Assembly (NCBI GenBank): GCA_026874595.1
Contig: CM049314.1
Span: forward strand, 28,221,729 to 28,285,728
Reading direction: 5' to 3'
DNA: 64,000 nt
Source: Sipunculus nudus
Lineage: Eukaryota > Annelida > Sipuncula > Golfingiida > Sipunculidae
The notes beneath the pieces are model-generated. The model ran no database searches. It was not told where the DNA came from and worked only from the letters and a program-made list of their open reading frames with translations. Positions 49,791 through 61,865 of the stretch are shown here, piece after piece. Position 1 is the stretch's first letter. The number at the start of each line of letters is the position of its first letter. A program made the position numbers and the translations under genes.

Positions 49791-51461
49791 AGGGTAAGGA
49801 GGGTATATATCACTTTAATCATCACCAACCACCCCACCCCACCTATAGTAAGAGAATAATAATTTATATACCGGATATGAAATATAGAATAATAGACCTT
49901 GATTCAATTTCTATGTGTACTATGAAATATTATAAATCTTAACCTGGTTTAGAATTAACATATAATTGAAAAACAATACCTTATTTTTTTTAAACTTTAC
50001 AGTTAATTGATATATATTTGAGATGGGCCTAACTCGATCTTACATATTGAAATAGGTCTGTGTCAAACACTGACAATAAAAAGTGTACTTTCGTACGTCT
50101 GCGTGTTTGTTTGTAAAGATTTGGTCCCAACTTTGACTGCCATGTACTTGTAGCATAGGCGTACGTTACATAGCCAGGCCCATAGACAGAGACAAAACAA
50201 GCTGGAGCTAGGGAGCAGACTGCAGCATTATATGGGACAGAAAGACAGAAGAGGATTCGTGAGGTGACATGAAAAGTGTGGAACGTCATTCACAGTATGC
50301 TCAGGTTATGAGCGATTTTCTATGAGTGAATTTCCTTTAACTAGAACTAAGAGAATACGAAGCTTGAAACATTGTGTAGAGTAAAAAAAATCTAAACACG
50401 AATAGCTCACGCGTCAGCTACAGCGTAGGTGCACAGTGTATTTGTGAACATTTGTTAACTTTTGCTCCATGACTTACCAGGAGTCATTTATAAACATACT
50501 CTATACCTAAGCGAACATTCGTTAACTTTTGCTTACTTACCACGAGTCTTTTATTCATGCCAATCAAATAATAGCTTATTTGCCAGTTTCAGGAAACCTT
50601 TTCTTACATTTATAAATACGCATATGAAATGTAATTCCTCCCTAAACCCCAACAGACCCTTTTAAAACTGTATGCAAATGTCCATATAAGATTTCTTGTT
50701 TAAACAAACTCATTCCACGAAAGCAAAAGATGAAGGGAAGTCTGATCAATGGGAAATTAACGTAAGAACTTGTTTTGGGTCAATCTATATTTGAGTAATA
50801 CACATTGGTGTTCCAGCAGCTGCTGCCACCGCGACACAACACAGCATACTGTTAATTGTGTAGGCCTATACCCTACAAAAGACATAAAGTCCCCCTAATA
50901 TTAATACCATGATGACGATTGGATCTTATTGGGATCTTGTTTTCACAGAAATCTTGGAGGAATGTGCTTGGATGAGATAAGGAACGTAACGCTGGAAAAT
51001 CCGCTCTTCAGGGTCGTTGGGTACAGCGTTCTTCAGATGATGCTGATGCACAGAATGCCGAGCACGCTGAAACACACTGTGGTCTTGTTTCTTCCACACA
51101 ATCCAGATGTCGCCACAGCGATGTCGAATGTGGGAGAGATGGCACACTCGCCATAAAAAGGACCCAATTAAGTCTCAGATGTGAAATTTTGCACATATGG
51201 AAACTTTTGAAAATAGCGACTTGTACTATTTCATACAAATAAACTGCTTGAAATTTCTCCAAGCCGCAAAATTAACATTCTAAAAAAAATCCAGAATAAA
51301 TGTGAAACGTAGGCGTAATTTTGAATATTCTGCAAATTTACAGTGGTGGCAGTGAATGCTTTGTTGAGATTACACATATGTACACCCATGACAGTTTAAA
51401 ATTTTTTTTTCAACTTTGCATGGTCATACAAAAATTTCATTTAAAAACTAGTCTATGTTAG
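49789..51461. other. Intergenic, no gene recognised
   Basis: Nothing recognisable on either strand. The overlapping short frames at 50926-51262 have no domain and occur on both strands. Confidence 0.45.
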
Positions 51462-51660
51462 GGTCATAACAACAAATGAACCCCCATAGACGCACTCGTT
51501 TCTGAAAGATATCCGGTTGTTTGGCACAGCCTTCCCATTAAGCCTGCAGATCGAGCGCTCGCCCTAGTATGGTGCTCACCATGAAATATCTCACCGCCTA
51601 GGCTGAGATTTGAACTCCTGACCACCCGACTTGAAGTCCTGTACTCTTCCCCATTGCAAC
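51462..51660 (-). mobile_element. tRNA-derived SINE, minus strand
   Basis: The minus strand reads a tRNA-like head: GTTGCAATGGGGAAGAGTAC, GACTTCAAGTCGGGTGG, then a B-box GTTCAAATC (51607-51615). After it comes a core with AATGGGAAGGCTGTGCC, GAGTGCGTCTATGGGGG and TGTTATGACC. The core matches that of the SINE at 32.5 kb while the head differs. Target duplications were not identified. Confidence 0.7.
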
Positions 51661-52540
51661 AGAAATAAGTGTAAATGATCATGATGAACATGGTCGAGGA
51701 ACATATGTGCTTCTAACATTACGTTAAAACTCATATCAACACAGTCATTACATATGTAGTCAGTATCATGGACAGGAAGTCATTATCATGGGCGCAATTA
51801 ATGGGGGATGGGGGACTGCTTTTTTTTCTTCTTTTTGTGTTTCTGAAGCGTTACTTTTATTTTATGTTTTACAATATTTCTAGACATTTTATAAGAATTA
51901 AAAAAAAACATATCGCAAAAAGGGGACACTTTAGAGGGCCCCAGTAAAGTGTCAAGTTCATCACATGCTGGATCATCACATGAGGACAACTTCTCAGTTA
52001 CTAGAATCACCTGATAAAAGGGGGGGGGGTGGAGTCCAGGGGGTCCGGACATTTTCAGCCGCCGTAACCTGTTTCAAGGGTTTCAGGCCAATTTCCCCCC
52101 CCCCCCCCCCCTTCTGGACCTATGGACACTTTTTATAGGCTTTGTCATTTGTCGCTTGGGTTAACCATCCCCCCCCACCCCCCCCACCCCCCTCCCTTCT
52201 AAATCCTGGATTCGCCCCTGTTATACATATATTTATATACGGTTTTACCCAAGCATATCAACAGGATGTTCGACCTACATGCAGTGTGTACAAAACTCAT
52301 TCGGTCTACGCTGTGTCTGGTGAACTGATGAAATTAGGTTCGTGTAAATATATGATGTCAAGGCCAGGCTTTAAAAAAAACACGCGTGAATACTGAACGA
52401 TGGGTACTCGGGGGAAACTGTTGACTGAATAATCTTTTTATACCAACATATGGAAACAACCAGATGCCATTTCTTTTAGCTCGTGCCTCGTCAAATAATC
52501 CAGAGAAAGGAAATAAATCACGCGCTTCACCTACTTGGAC
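51661..52540. repeat. Poly-G/C tracts and GGGGCG(A/G)ATCCAG repeat ends
   Basis: G10, C16 and CCCCCCCACCCC-type runs (52021-52190) are followed by TCCTGGATTCGCCCCTG (about 52204). The latter is the inverse of GGGGCGGATCCAGGATTT at 52896, suggesting ends of a common repeat family. Confidence 0.55.
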
Positions 52541-52617
52541 ATTCAGTACGCTTCGGCCTTTTGAAACCAGTTCAAACATAAGCCGAACTGGTCTCAAAAG
52601 GCCGAAGAGTAGGGAAT
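52541..52617. other. Long hairpin, pre-miRNA-like
   Basis: Arms 52551-52573 and 52585-52607 (CTTCGGCCTTTTGAAACCAG... and its inverse) match at 22 of 23 positions around an 11-nt loop. Outside, CATTC..TAC continues to pair with GTA..GAATG, giving a ~34-bp stem with few mismatches. Size and shape resemble a microRNA precursor. A small inverted-repeat transposon is the alternative. Confidence 0.6.
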
Positions 52618-52889
52618 GCTACTTGAAGAGTCTCACTGTAGGCTTTACAGTATGCGGCATGTTACCGTGAGTGTGCTGTGACCATGCCTCTTTAAACATG
52701 TATATTAACAGTTTTAACTGCTTTTAAGAAAAGCTTTAGTTTCCTTATTTGTCACGGTATGTAAATCCAATAATACATATAGACCCCGGTAATAAAATAT
52801 ATAATTAAGGGCTTCCTTTCCTAAGAATTAGGACAGGAAGGGACACACTCCCACTCTAAGAGATAAAGCAGGAATCCTTCCTCCACAAT

Positions 52890-53110
52890 GTGAAGGGGCG
52901 GATCCAGGATTTAGGAAAAGAAGGGGCCTAACCTAGGAAGACCAATGAGTAGCCTAGTAGTGACAAAAGCTTAGAAAGTTCTCCAGGTCCGGAAGGGGGG
53001 GGGGGATCCAGGCCGCAAAACTGTATTTGAACCCCTGGAAAAAGAGTTGCTGAGGCTGCAAAAGGGAGGGTCTGGACCCCCCCCCCCCCCCACACACACA
53101 CACACATCCG
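52890..53110. repeat. GGGGCGGATCCAGG repeat with G/C runs
   Basis: GGGGCGGATCCAGGATTTAGG, then G11 and C15 runs with (CA)n. Related ends occur at 52204, 55590 (CAGGGGCGGATTAAGG) and 61555. Confidence 0.6.
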
Positions 53111-53466
53111 CGTTTCATGTGTATTCCTGTTGTAAAAGTTAACTGTTTGCTTATGGCGGTAAATCTAACTTGCTACTCTTACACACCCTATCCTAACAAT
53201 GCCTCCTTTGGGCCAATAGGGTACCATATAAAGCACACCTTACAAATGTATGATGCCCTTTCAATATTTAATATGAGGCAGGTGCTATTTTCGGAGAGTG
53301 CCCACAATTATTTGTTTCTGCTGAAGAACTGGACTGAGCAAGCATACTGACTGAAGTATCTCCTAATTTTCTAACGCTTTCAGTCTGTTAAAAATAAAAC
53401 ATATTTTCATTTAAGTTTCATGTATTCATTAAAACAGTTCATCGATCTCGTTTTATAAATAACAAA

Positions 53467-53468
<2 letters not shown>
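53111..53468. other. Intergenic, no gene recognised
   Basis: Nothing recognised. Confidence 0.4.

Positions 53469-53540
<72 letters not shown>
53469..53540. repeat. (CT)n(TA)n compound microsatellite
   Basis: About 16 CT units then about 19 TA units. Confidence 0.97.
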
Positions 53541-53542
<2 letters not shown>

Positions 53543-53699
53543 CTTTCGGTGTTTCCTTGAATAATAATATCAAATACCTGGTTTTATATACCAATTTAAA
53601 TACCTGTTCCTTCTATCTTTTAAAGAGAGGAAGAAACTATTCTTTACACCCTTTGCACAAGTAAAATATTCTATATCCGATGTTTCTTCCATAAACCTT

Positions 53700-53839
53700 T
53701 ATTATCTCCACCTACTCATATGTGGAGCTATTTGTTTTTGTTATTATTATTATTATTATTTTTATTATTATTTTTATTATTATTTTTATTATTATTTTAT
53801 TTATCTCCACCTATCCATAGGTGGATATAATTGTTTTTG

Positions 53840-53880
<41 letters not shown>

Positions 53881-53930
53881 TTATTTATCTCCACCTATCC
53901 ATAGGTGGATATAATTGTTTTTGGCATTAT
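53700..53930. repeat. Palindrome-bearing minisatellite with (TTA)n
   Basis: TTATCTCCACCTA..CATA(G/T)GTGGA recurs three times (about 53702, 53801, 53886). Each is followed by TATTTGTTTTTG or TATAATTGTTTTTG and a (TTA)n tract. TCCACCTATCCATAGGTGGA is a 20-bp near-palindrome. Confidence 0.85.
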
Positions 53931-54324
53931 TCTCCATCTTCTTATTATTGTGACGTCAGCTATTCAGCTCATCAATGAAACTAAAGAAGGAACCACCAAA
54001 GTTCAGTTGTTTTACAGAACTATATAGGTTCTCTCAGACTATAACAGGTGGATAAAACATAAGTGGGGGAACTGGGGTAGGGGCGAGGGGGTGGGGTTAG
54101 GTGAAGATCTGTGCCTGTCCCATGACAGTCAGAAGGTGTCTAACTTTATTTTTAGTTTAGGCATTCTCAATACAGCAAATGGTCATGACTCTTTCTTCTT
54201 CTCAGGTCACAAAGAACAATTTACGAGCAATGATCTGTGAAAATCATATGAAGATGTGTGGCTGTCTGTCTCATACAAACTATCAGTCAAAAGTTCATTC
54301 ATAAGTCATAATAATCTCCCGCGC

Positions 54325-54690
54325 ATTTTTTATAAGTCATCTGAGCTATAGTCATGGTCTTTTGTCCGTCCGTCTGGCCTTCCGTTAACACGCCACGTTT
54401 TGAAATCATTTGACGTACGAATCTGAAATTCGGCATACAGTTAACTATTCTTGGGAGTACTTCTGAGCCCCATAGCTCGGAGGATATAGATCTAATTTCA
54501 GTTTCCAAGGAGATTTTTCATGGACCTCCCTGGATGTCAAGTTAGAAGATTCCAGTTCTAGCAGTTACGATTTGTGCCTGTTTAACGGACGGACGGCCCG
54601 ACGGACGGACGGCAAGACAAAGGGACGGAGATCGGACGACGGACAAAGAGTGATCGCTATAACTCAGATGACTTTCAGTCAGCTGAGCTA
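54325..54690. mobile_element. Family A foldback: two 3' ends head to head
   Basis: 54325-54400 is the inverse of a family A 3' end (AAGTCATCTGAGCTATAG, TTTTGTCCGTCCGTCTGGCC). 54465-54690 is a forward family A end with GGACGGACGGCAAG, GTGATCGCTATAACTCAGAT and CAGCTGAGCTAAAAA. Together they form a terminally inverted element of ~365 bp. The duplicate is at about 60296-60660. Confidence 0.7.
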
Positions 54691-57274
54691 AAAAGGGAAC
54701 GTATGCATTCACTGTCCCCTAACTCTTGTAGAAGGGAACAGAGAGCTTTTCGTCCCTCTCACCTTTTTTGAATAAAATGTATTATATAATAAACATATTC
54801 AAATATAGTTAAATATAATTAATTAATTAAGATTATTCTGCCAATCAGATAATGCAGTGTCTTCACATTTTCCACTATAATCTTTTAATTATTAATTCAA
54901 TATGCAGAAACTAAACTACACCGTATCAGCATTATTTGACTCATTGAATCGCTAGAAAAGCGGGAACAAATTTAGAACTTAATTTTTCCTTAAACTTAAT
55001 TAGAGTATTGATTGAAATCCTATGAGCAATTGCTTTGCCTGCTATACTCTCTGGGACTGTATGCTAGAGCGTCAGGACCTGACTTGTTGGAAGATATTGA
55101 TCACCAAACGAAAGCATACAGTTCCATGAGCGAGAAACTAAACTGTAGAAGCATATTGATTAGTTGCATGATATTAACATTTCAAGCAACTTCCACTGCA
55201 AACAACGAGAGTGGAATATTTGGTAACTCCTCTTTGTATAGCCCAGTAACATGTATTAACATGCATTCTATCAGTGAGATCTGCCATATATGGAAAGCCC
55301 ATGTATCCTTCAGTCACCTCAAAATTCTATAAAGAAAGCAAAGCGATGTGTATAGCATTGCACGGTGTATATATATTTAGCAATAAATCTTGAAAGCACC
55401 CCGTAGCCAAATACATGTATGTTGTAAATGATTACCACAGTCAGTAAGGCCGTATGGCTGTATCCTTGTTACTGACACACTCAGTCGATGGGCTCTCGCC
55501 TGCAAGTGAACGTTGATGTCATGAACAGTGATACTTTTCAAATAGAAAATAGGTTGGGTTGATAATAGTTTACATCCGCTGTCCAAATAGCAGGGGCGGA
55601 TTAAGGCGCCCCCCCCCCACACACACACACACTTTTCGTCCTAACCAAAAAATATGGGTAAAATAATCATTGTACACCAAGTGTATAGAACAGTCACAAT
55701 GTATGTCTTGCTTTATAATGCATTTAAGCGACCCCAGATTGCACGTTTACAAACTAAATTTTCAAAAAATTTCTACACTTGGGCCATTACCTCCCCTACG
55801 CCCCCTTAATTTTTTAAACCTTACACATGAAATAACAATAAACGGTACATATATATAGATATATATATATATATATCTGCTTATAAAAAAAACTTTGATT
55901 ATCTAGTCCCACACCTGCGTATCATCCCCCGGCCCTTGCCCAATCCCCAAGCCCTTTTAAATTCTCAGTGGCAACCTTAAAATAAAGTAACTGTGACCCT
56001 TGTTTAGTGAGCCTCATGTCGAAAATATGAGTTTAAGCACCTTTAAAGTCAGACATTTCTGAGTGTTTGAAAATGTTGAACAAAAATATTAAGATAGAAA
56101 AATATTACTTTTGCTAATATCACCGCACGTTAGCATGAAAATTGTAAAAAAAATACAGAAGCTCTCTAAAAATCCTCATGATATATTTGATAATTCATTA
56201 TAAACCACCCGTTTACAACAAAACTTCAATTTTGTTTAAAGCTTCAGTTCTACAATAATAATGAATGGATTGAATTTAAAACAAGGCACCTGTGGGTCAC
56301 GATGCTCGGCTGAAATTGATTATGAGATTATTTGAAAAATGATCACAATACAACCATTTGGAGTTGCCTGTGTTCTGTATTCTGGGCTACATGAAAAGAT
56401 TCAGGAGCCTCTCATGATTACATATTTTATAAGTATCGGAACCTTAACTAATTGCTGTACTTTGCATGTAAATTATACAAAAGGAAGACAGTGGAGATGA
56501 ATTGATCAGAGTATAATAATACACATTTAAATTATTATCTGAAATAAGAGGGTTAAAAAATTAGCTTTTAAATGTTTAAATTAAAAATAAAATGAAAAGG
56601 ATGGTAAAACAAGCTGGTCCTGTTAATACTGCACTGTGCAACAAATGAAAATTATGACCGAAATCCGTTTAATTATGCAATAAGTAAAAAGTGTGTATTA
56701 ATTGCTAACTGTACAATTATTCCATTTATTAAATAACTGTTTTTCATTTCTTTTTATGCATTTACCAATAATTATTGATAATAATTAGGCATTACAGTTT
56801 TGTACTGTATTTGTGTAATATTTCATCTTCAAAACCTTATGTAGTTAAATCAATACAGAAATCATACTTGATTAAAAATGAACTTCAAAAGTGTTTGTTT
56901 CCACTCACTTTAAGAGAGGATATATCTGATACAGTAAACGTGGTATTATGGAATATAAATAAAAATATATCTCAGAAAGTCATAAACCTGCACTCATTAC
57001 TTTAGCAGTGGAACAAGCCAACCAGTCAGTTCCATTGTTCACTGTATCTAATAGTCTATCGTACCTTAAAAGATCAATCTAAACTCTTGTGCGTAAAACT
57101 AATACAAAAGCTTCATAAACATTAGAGGACTAGAATACAGGTCGTCGACAAGTGACTACATGTATCCGCCGAAATCAGAGTGGGACGGATGAAGTGAGGC
57201 ATGGATTGAGTGGCACAGGGAAACAGAGTGAGATGTGTTGCATATTAGCATGGATGTGTGCCACTTAAACATGA

Positions 57275-57675
57275 TTGTAGGTGGAGCCACTTGTTATTTG
57301 AAAGAGAAAGCTATCCAAGATGAATACCTATGCAAAATTTCAGGTGGATAAGTCAAAACATTGCTGAGATATGAGTGATTTTTACCCTAGGCAGACAAAC
57401 AGAAGGACGCTGGTGTAAAATTTCAGCCCGAGCAGCCAAAAGACTCAGAAGATATGTGGGTTAATGTGTGAAAACAGACGCACAGATGGAAGCTGTGCAA
57501 AGAGGAAAAGTCAGAGGTCAACCCAAAATGAGTTCGTAAAATGCCGTCCAGTGTTTACGGAGGAGTTATCCGGAAACTTATGCGTCGGGGGGGGGGGGGG
57601 GTGGGCCGGCGGCGGCGTCGGCCAGCTGAAAACATAGTACACGCAAAACTCTGTTTTGGCGGCTACAAATAAAGA
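57275..57675 (+). repeat. Helitron-like 3' end, third family
   Basis: GGTGGAGCCACTTG (degraded GGTGGCGCCACC), AAGATGAATACCTATGC, AAATTTCAG repeats, a G14 run, GGCCGGCGGCGGCG and AACATAGTA lead to a hairpin at 57637-57666 (GTACACGCAAAAC / GTTTTGGCGGCTAC). A 10-nt spacer and CTAT follow, where CTRR would be expected. The counterpart in the right duplicate lost ~50 bp here. Confidence 0.5.
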
Positions 57676-58062
57676 CTATATCATCATATATGTGATTGTA
57701 ACTGAATTGGGAAACAGGTTACATCTTTCTAACACACATTTTGTCATGATTCATTAACTGAGTTGGATTTTATTTGAGTTGCCAACCAACAAGCTGACTT
57801 ATAATGCAACAAATTACTTTAACTTTGGCAGGGGTGCCTGTGGCTCAGAACACACCACAACGGATCAGAGAGACTCCAGGCCAACACTGGTGCATGAATC
57901 TAGCTGGGGGGGGGGGGGGGGGGGGCACTACAGGATCTCTGTTACTTGGTAGTGACATGGTCTTCTAAATACATGAATAAAAGTTACAGTTGCTGATATA
58001 CTGCATTATAATTTCAGGATATTAAAGTTGAAATGTATGTGTATGCATTACATGAAAATTAA

Positions 58063-59242
58063 ATTAAGGAGAAAAATGTGTCATGGTCAAAGTTGGGCAA
58101 AGTTTAAGATGTTGAATATACATTTATGCTAATAACCTACAAAATTAATAAAATTGTGTTCTTGTCCATAAATAACACTTTGTTGACCTAATTTCTGACA
58201 TATGCTTAGGAAACATATGGAGGACCATATATGCCAAATATGAATAGAATATTTCAAGTGGTTTTGACAGTAGGCAGTCCTGAAGTGTTACAATATTTTT
58301 TCTTATGACAATCTTGGGTTTTTGCTTAATTTTTCAAATGAATAAATTCGCAGTGAATTAATTTCAGGTTTAGTAGGAGAATCATGGGAATCTAACTTCA
58401 TGACAATTTTTGGTACCGCAGTTTCAACGGCGTCAAACTGCGCCAGTCAGATAGACAGACAGACGGACGATATACACTGACCGATCATTATAACTCAGCT
58501 GACTTACAAAGAACTGAGCTGTAACATCCTGTTAATTCATTTTGGATAGCTCTAGATGTTGTATGTGTCAAGTAACGACACCTTTTTCCGTTTAATGAAA
58601 GTTCAATATTGATTTTGCGAATGAAACCTAATATTCTGCATCTATTTATTTCACTTCAGATTATTAAATTGATATAGCGCACCGTTGTCAGATTTATATT
58701 TACTAGTCACCATTTATCTGGCGAAGTGGTACTTGATAAAATTTTAAATATCATTATATTTGATCCGTTTCAAGTAAAGACTTAATTAAAACATCGAATG
58801 AATTACAATAGGCAATTGGTCTGTGACATCCAAATAGAAAGTGTCATACTGGTTTATGTTTTATATTTAGGCCTACACTCACTCTATAAGTACGACAGTT
58901 TACGACATTAATGTCGAAAGTGGGTTGCACATAACAGCAGGTGGGATGAGTCCAACATTTTAGTATCTTTGGATTTAATGTGTACAGCCATATACCTGTC
59001 TTGGGGTTTTACTAAATTACTACACTCATGTTAATGGTTATCATGAGACAGAGAAATTGCAGCAATGTTAGCCAAGCAAACATGTGGTATGAACTACAAT
59101 CAGAATGAAATAAAAGTTCCAGTATTCCTGTCTTTGTAAACAATTTCTTAAAGAATGTAACCTAAGTTTTGACAGGCATAACCAATAACATAAAGGCTTA
59201 ACGTTCATTTATACATTCATGCATTTGTTTTTATACATACAT

Positions 59243-59248
<6 letters not shown>
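58063..59248. other. Intergenic with a diverged family A end
   Basis: At about 58345-58525 a diverged family A end is visible: CGCAGTGAATTAATTTCAGG, GACAGACAGACGGACG and AACTCAGCTGACTTACAAAG. The rest is unassigned. Confidence 0.45.
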
Positions 59249-59303
<55 letters not shown>

Positions 59304-59335
59304 TAGAGAGAGAGAGAGAGGGAGAGAGAGAGAGA
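59249..59335. repeat. (TA)n(GA)n compound microsatellite
   Basis: About 26 TA units then GA-rich units. Confidence 0.96.
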
Positions 59336-59971
59336 AAGAGTAACAGCAAGAGACAGAGACTGTGTCTACAGTATCACTGCTCGACTTCTGTAAGAATATT
59401 TTTAATATATTACCCATTTAACAAAGATTATTTTAAAACTGCACTTGTTTGCCCTGCACATGGGTGGGTTCTCATGTATCGTTCGGGTTCCTGGGTATTG
59501 AAGGTGGAAATGATGTTTTATTTCTATTTGTAAAATATTCAGTAAAATATAGTAATTCTTTAATCTTATTAAAACCTGTAGACACCCTGCACCAACAAAA
59601 TCTTAACATATATATTTAAAAAAAACAGATCCAAGTCTAGGCTTAATAGCACAACCCTGTATCTATGCAATGTTGATATTTATCATTGATACTCATTCAA
59701 TAGATATAAACATAGTAACCTTACTCTTTACTGGCCGTGTACTCAGACATCATTGGAGAACTATTATTATTTTTTTACCTTCTTGAAGATATGGTGTCTT
59801 GAAAGCAGCTCTTACTGAGACGTTACTTTATAAAGTGATGAAACAGACACAATATATTTTTCAGCTGTTTCCAGTTTAATATTTCCGTGCGCATGACCAC
59901 AGCGGGCAACTCGTTATAAATTTCCGTAAATGTTATATATATATCTGTGTGTCAGTGTTCAAGATTACGAG
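59336..59971. other. Intergenic, no gene recognised
   Basis: Sequence between the two duplicates. Nothing recognised. Confidence 0.4.
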
Positions 59972-61811
59972 GTTCAGTTATTTTACTGGACTATATAGGT
60001 TCTCTCAGACTATAACAGGTGGATAAAACATAAGTGGGGGAACTGGGGTAGGGGCGAGGGGGTGGGGTTAGGTGAAGATCTGTGCCTGTCCCATGACAGT
60101 TACAAGGTATCTAACTTTATTTTTAGTTTAGGCATTCTCAATACAGCAAATGATCATGACTCTTTCTTCTTCTCAGGTCACAAAGAACACTTTACGAGCA
60201 ATGATCTGTGAAAATCATATGAAGATGTGTGGCTGTCTGTCTCATACAAACTATCAGTCAAAAGTTCATTCATAAGTCATAATAATCTCCCGCGCATTTT
60301 TTATAAGTCATCTGAGCTATAGTCATGGTCTTTTGTCCGTCCGTCTGGCCTTTCGTTAACACGGCACGTTTTGAAATCATTTGACGTACGAATCTGAAAT
60401 TCGGCATACAGTTAACTATTCTTGGGGGTACTTCTGAGCCCCATAGCTCGGAGGATATAGATCTAATTTCAGTTTCCAAGGAGATTTTTCATGGACCTCC
60501 CTGGATGTCAAGTTAGAAGATTCCAGTTCTAGCAGTAACGATTTGTGCCTGTTTAACGGAAGGACGGCCCGACGGACGGAGGGCAAGACAAAGGGACGGA
60601 GATCGGACGACGGACAAAGAGTGATCGCTATAACTCAGATGACTTTCAGTCAGCTGAGCTAAAAAGGGAACGTATGCATTCACTGTCCCCTAACTCTTGT
60701 AGAAGGGAACAAAGAGCTTTTCGTCCCTGTCACCTTTTTTTGAATAAAATGTATTATATAATAAACATATTCAAATATAGTTAAATATAATTAATTAATT
60801 AAGATTATTCTGCCAATCAGATAATGCAGTGTCTTCACATTTTCCACTATAATCTTTTAATTATTAATTCAATATGCAGAAACTAAACTATACCGTATCA
60901 GCATTATTTGACTCATTGAATCGCTAGAAAAGCGGGAACAAATTTGGAACTTAATTTTTCCTTATACTTAATTAGAGTATTGATTGCAATCCTATGAGCA
61001 ATTGCTTTGCCTGCTATACTCTCTGGGACTGTATGCTAGAGCGTCAGGACCTGACTTGTTGGAAGATATTGATCACCAAACGAAAGCATACAGTTCCATG
61101 AGCAAGAAAATAAACTGTAGAAGCATATTGATTAGTTGCATGATATTAACATTTCAAGCAACTTCCACTGCAAACAACGAGAGTTGGTAACTCCTCTTTG
61201 TATAGCCCCGTAACATGTATTAACATGCATTGTATCAGTGAGATCTGCCATATATGGAAAGCCCATGTATCCTTCAGTCACCTCAAAATTCTATAAAGAA
61301 AGCAAAGCGATGTGTATAGCATTGCACGGTGTATATATATTTAGCAATAAATCTTGAAAGCACCCCGTAACCAAATACATGTATGTTGTAAATGATTACC
61401 ACAGTCAGTAAGGCCGTATGGCTGTATCCTGGTTACTGACACACTCAGTCGATGGGCTCTCGCCTGCAAGTGAACGTTGATGTCATGAACAGTGATACTT
61501 TTCAAATAGAAAATAGGTTGGGTTGATAATAGTTTACATCCGCTGTCCAAATAGCAGGGGCGGATTTAGGCGCCCCCCCCCCCCCACACACACACACACT
61601 TTTCGTCCTAACCAAAAAATATGGGTAAAAAAATCATTGTACACCAAGTGTATAGAACAGTCACAATGTATGTCTTGCTTTATAATGCATTTAAGCGACC
61701 CCAGATTGCACGTTTACAAACTAAATTTTCAAAAAATTTCTACACTTGGGCCATTACCTCCCCTACGCCCCCTTAATTTTTTAAACCTTACACATGAAAT
61801 AACAATAAACG

Positions 61812-61865
<54 letters not shown>

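Larger units (their letters stand above)
54001..58062 (+). repeat. Recent duplication, left copy
   Basis: Collinear and nearly identical with 59972-64000, at an offset of 5971 bp at the start and 5938 bp at the end of the comparable part. Differences are scattered single bases, microsatellite and homopolymer lengths, and a few indels. The copy may extend to 59971, since its right side cannot be compared beyond the window. No intact gene is visible in it. Confidence 0.93.

Noticed and set aside
51607-51660. Possible functional tRNA gene
   Set aside because: A B-box and part of an A-box are present, but the cloverleaf is not complete and the sequence continues into a SINE core.
52896-53100. 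hAT-type MITE call for the GGGGCGGATCCAGG repeat
   Set aside because: The CAGGGGCGGATCCAG word resembles hAT-type ends, but I could not define both ends or an 8-bp target duplication here, so it is left as a repeat.
55012-55332. 106-residue frame repeated at 60984
   Set aside because: The second copy is cut by an ~8-bp indel that shifts the frame, and no domain is visible, so it is best explained by the DNA duplication alone.
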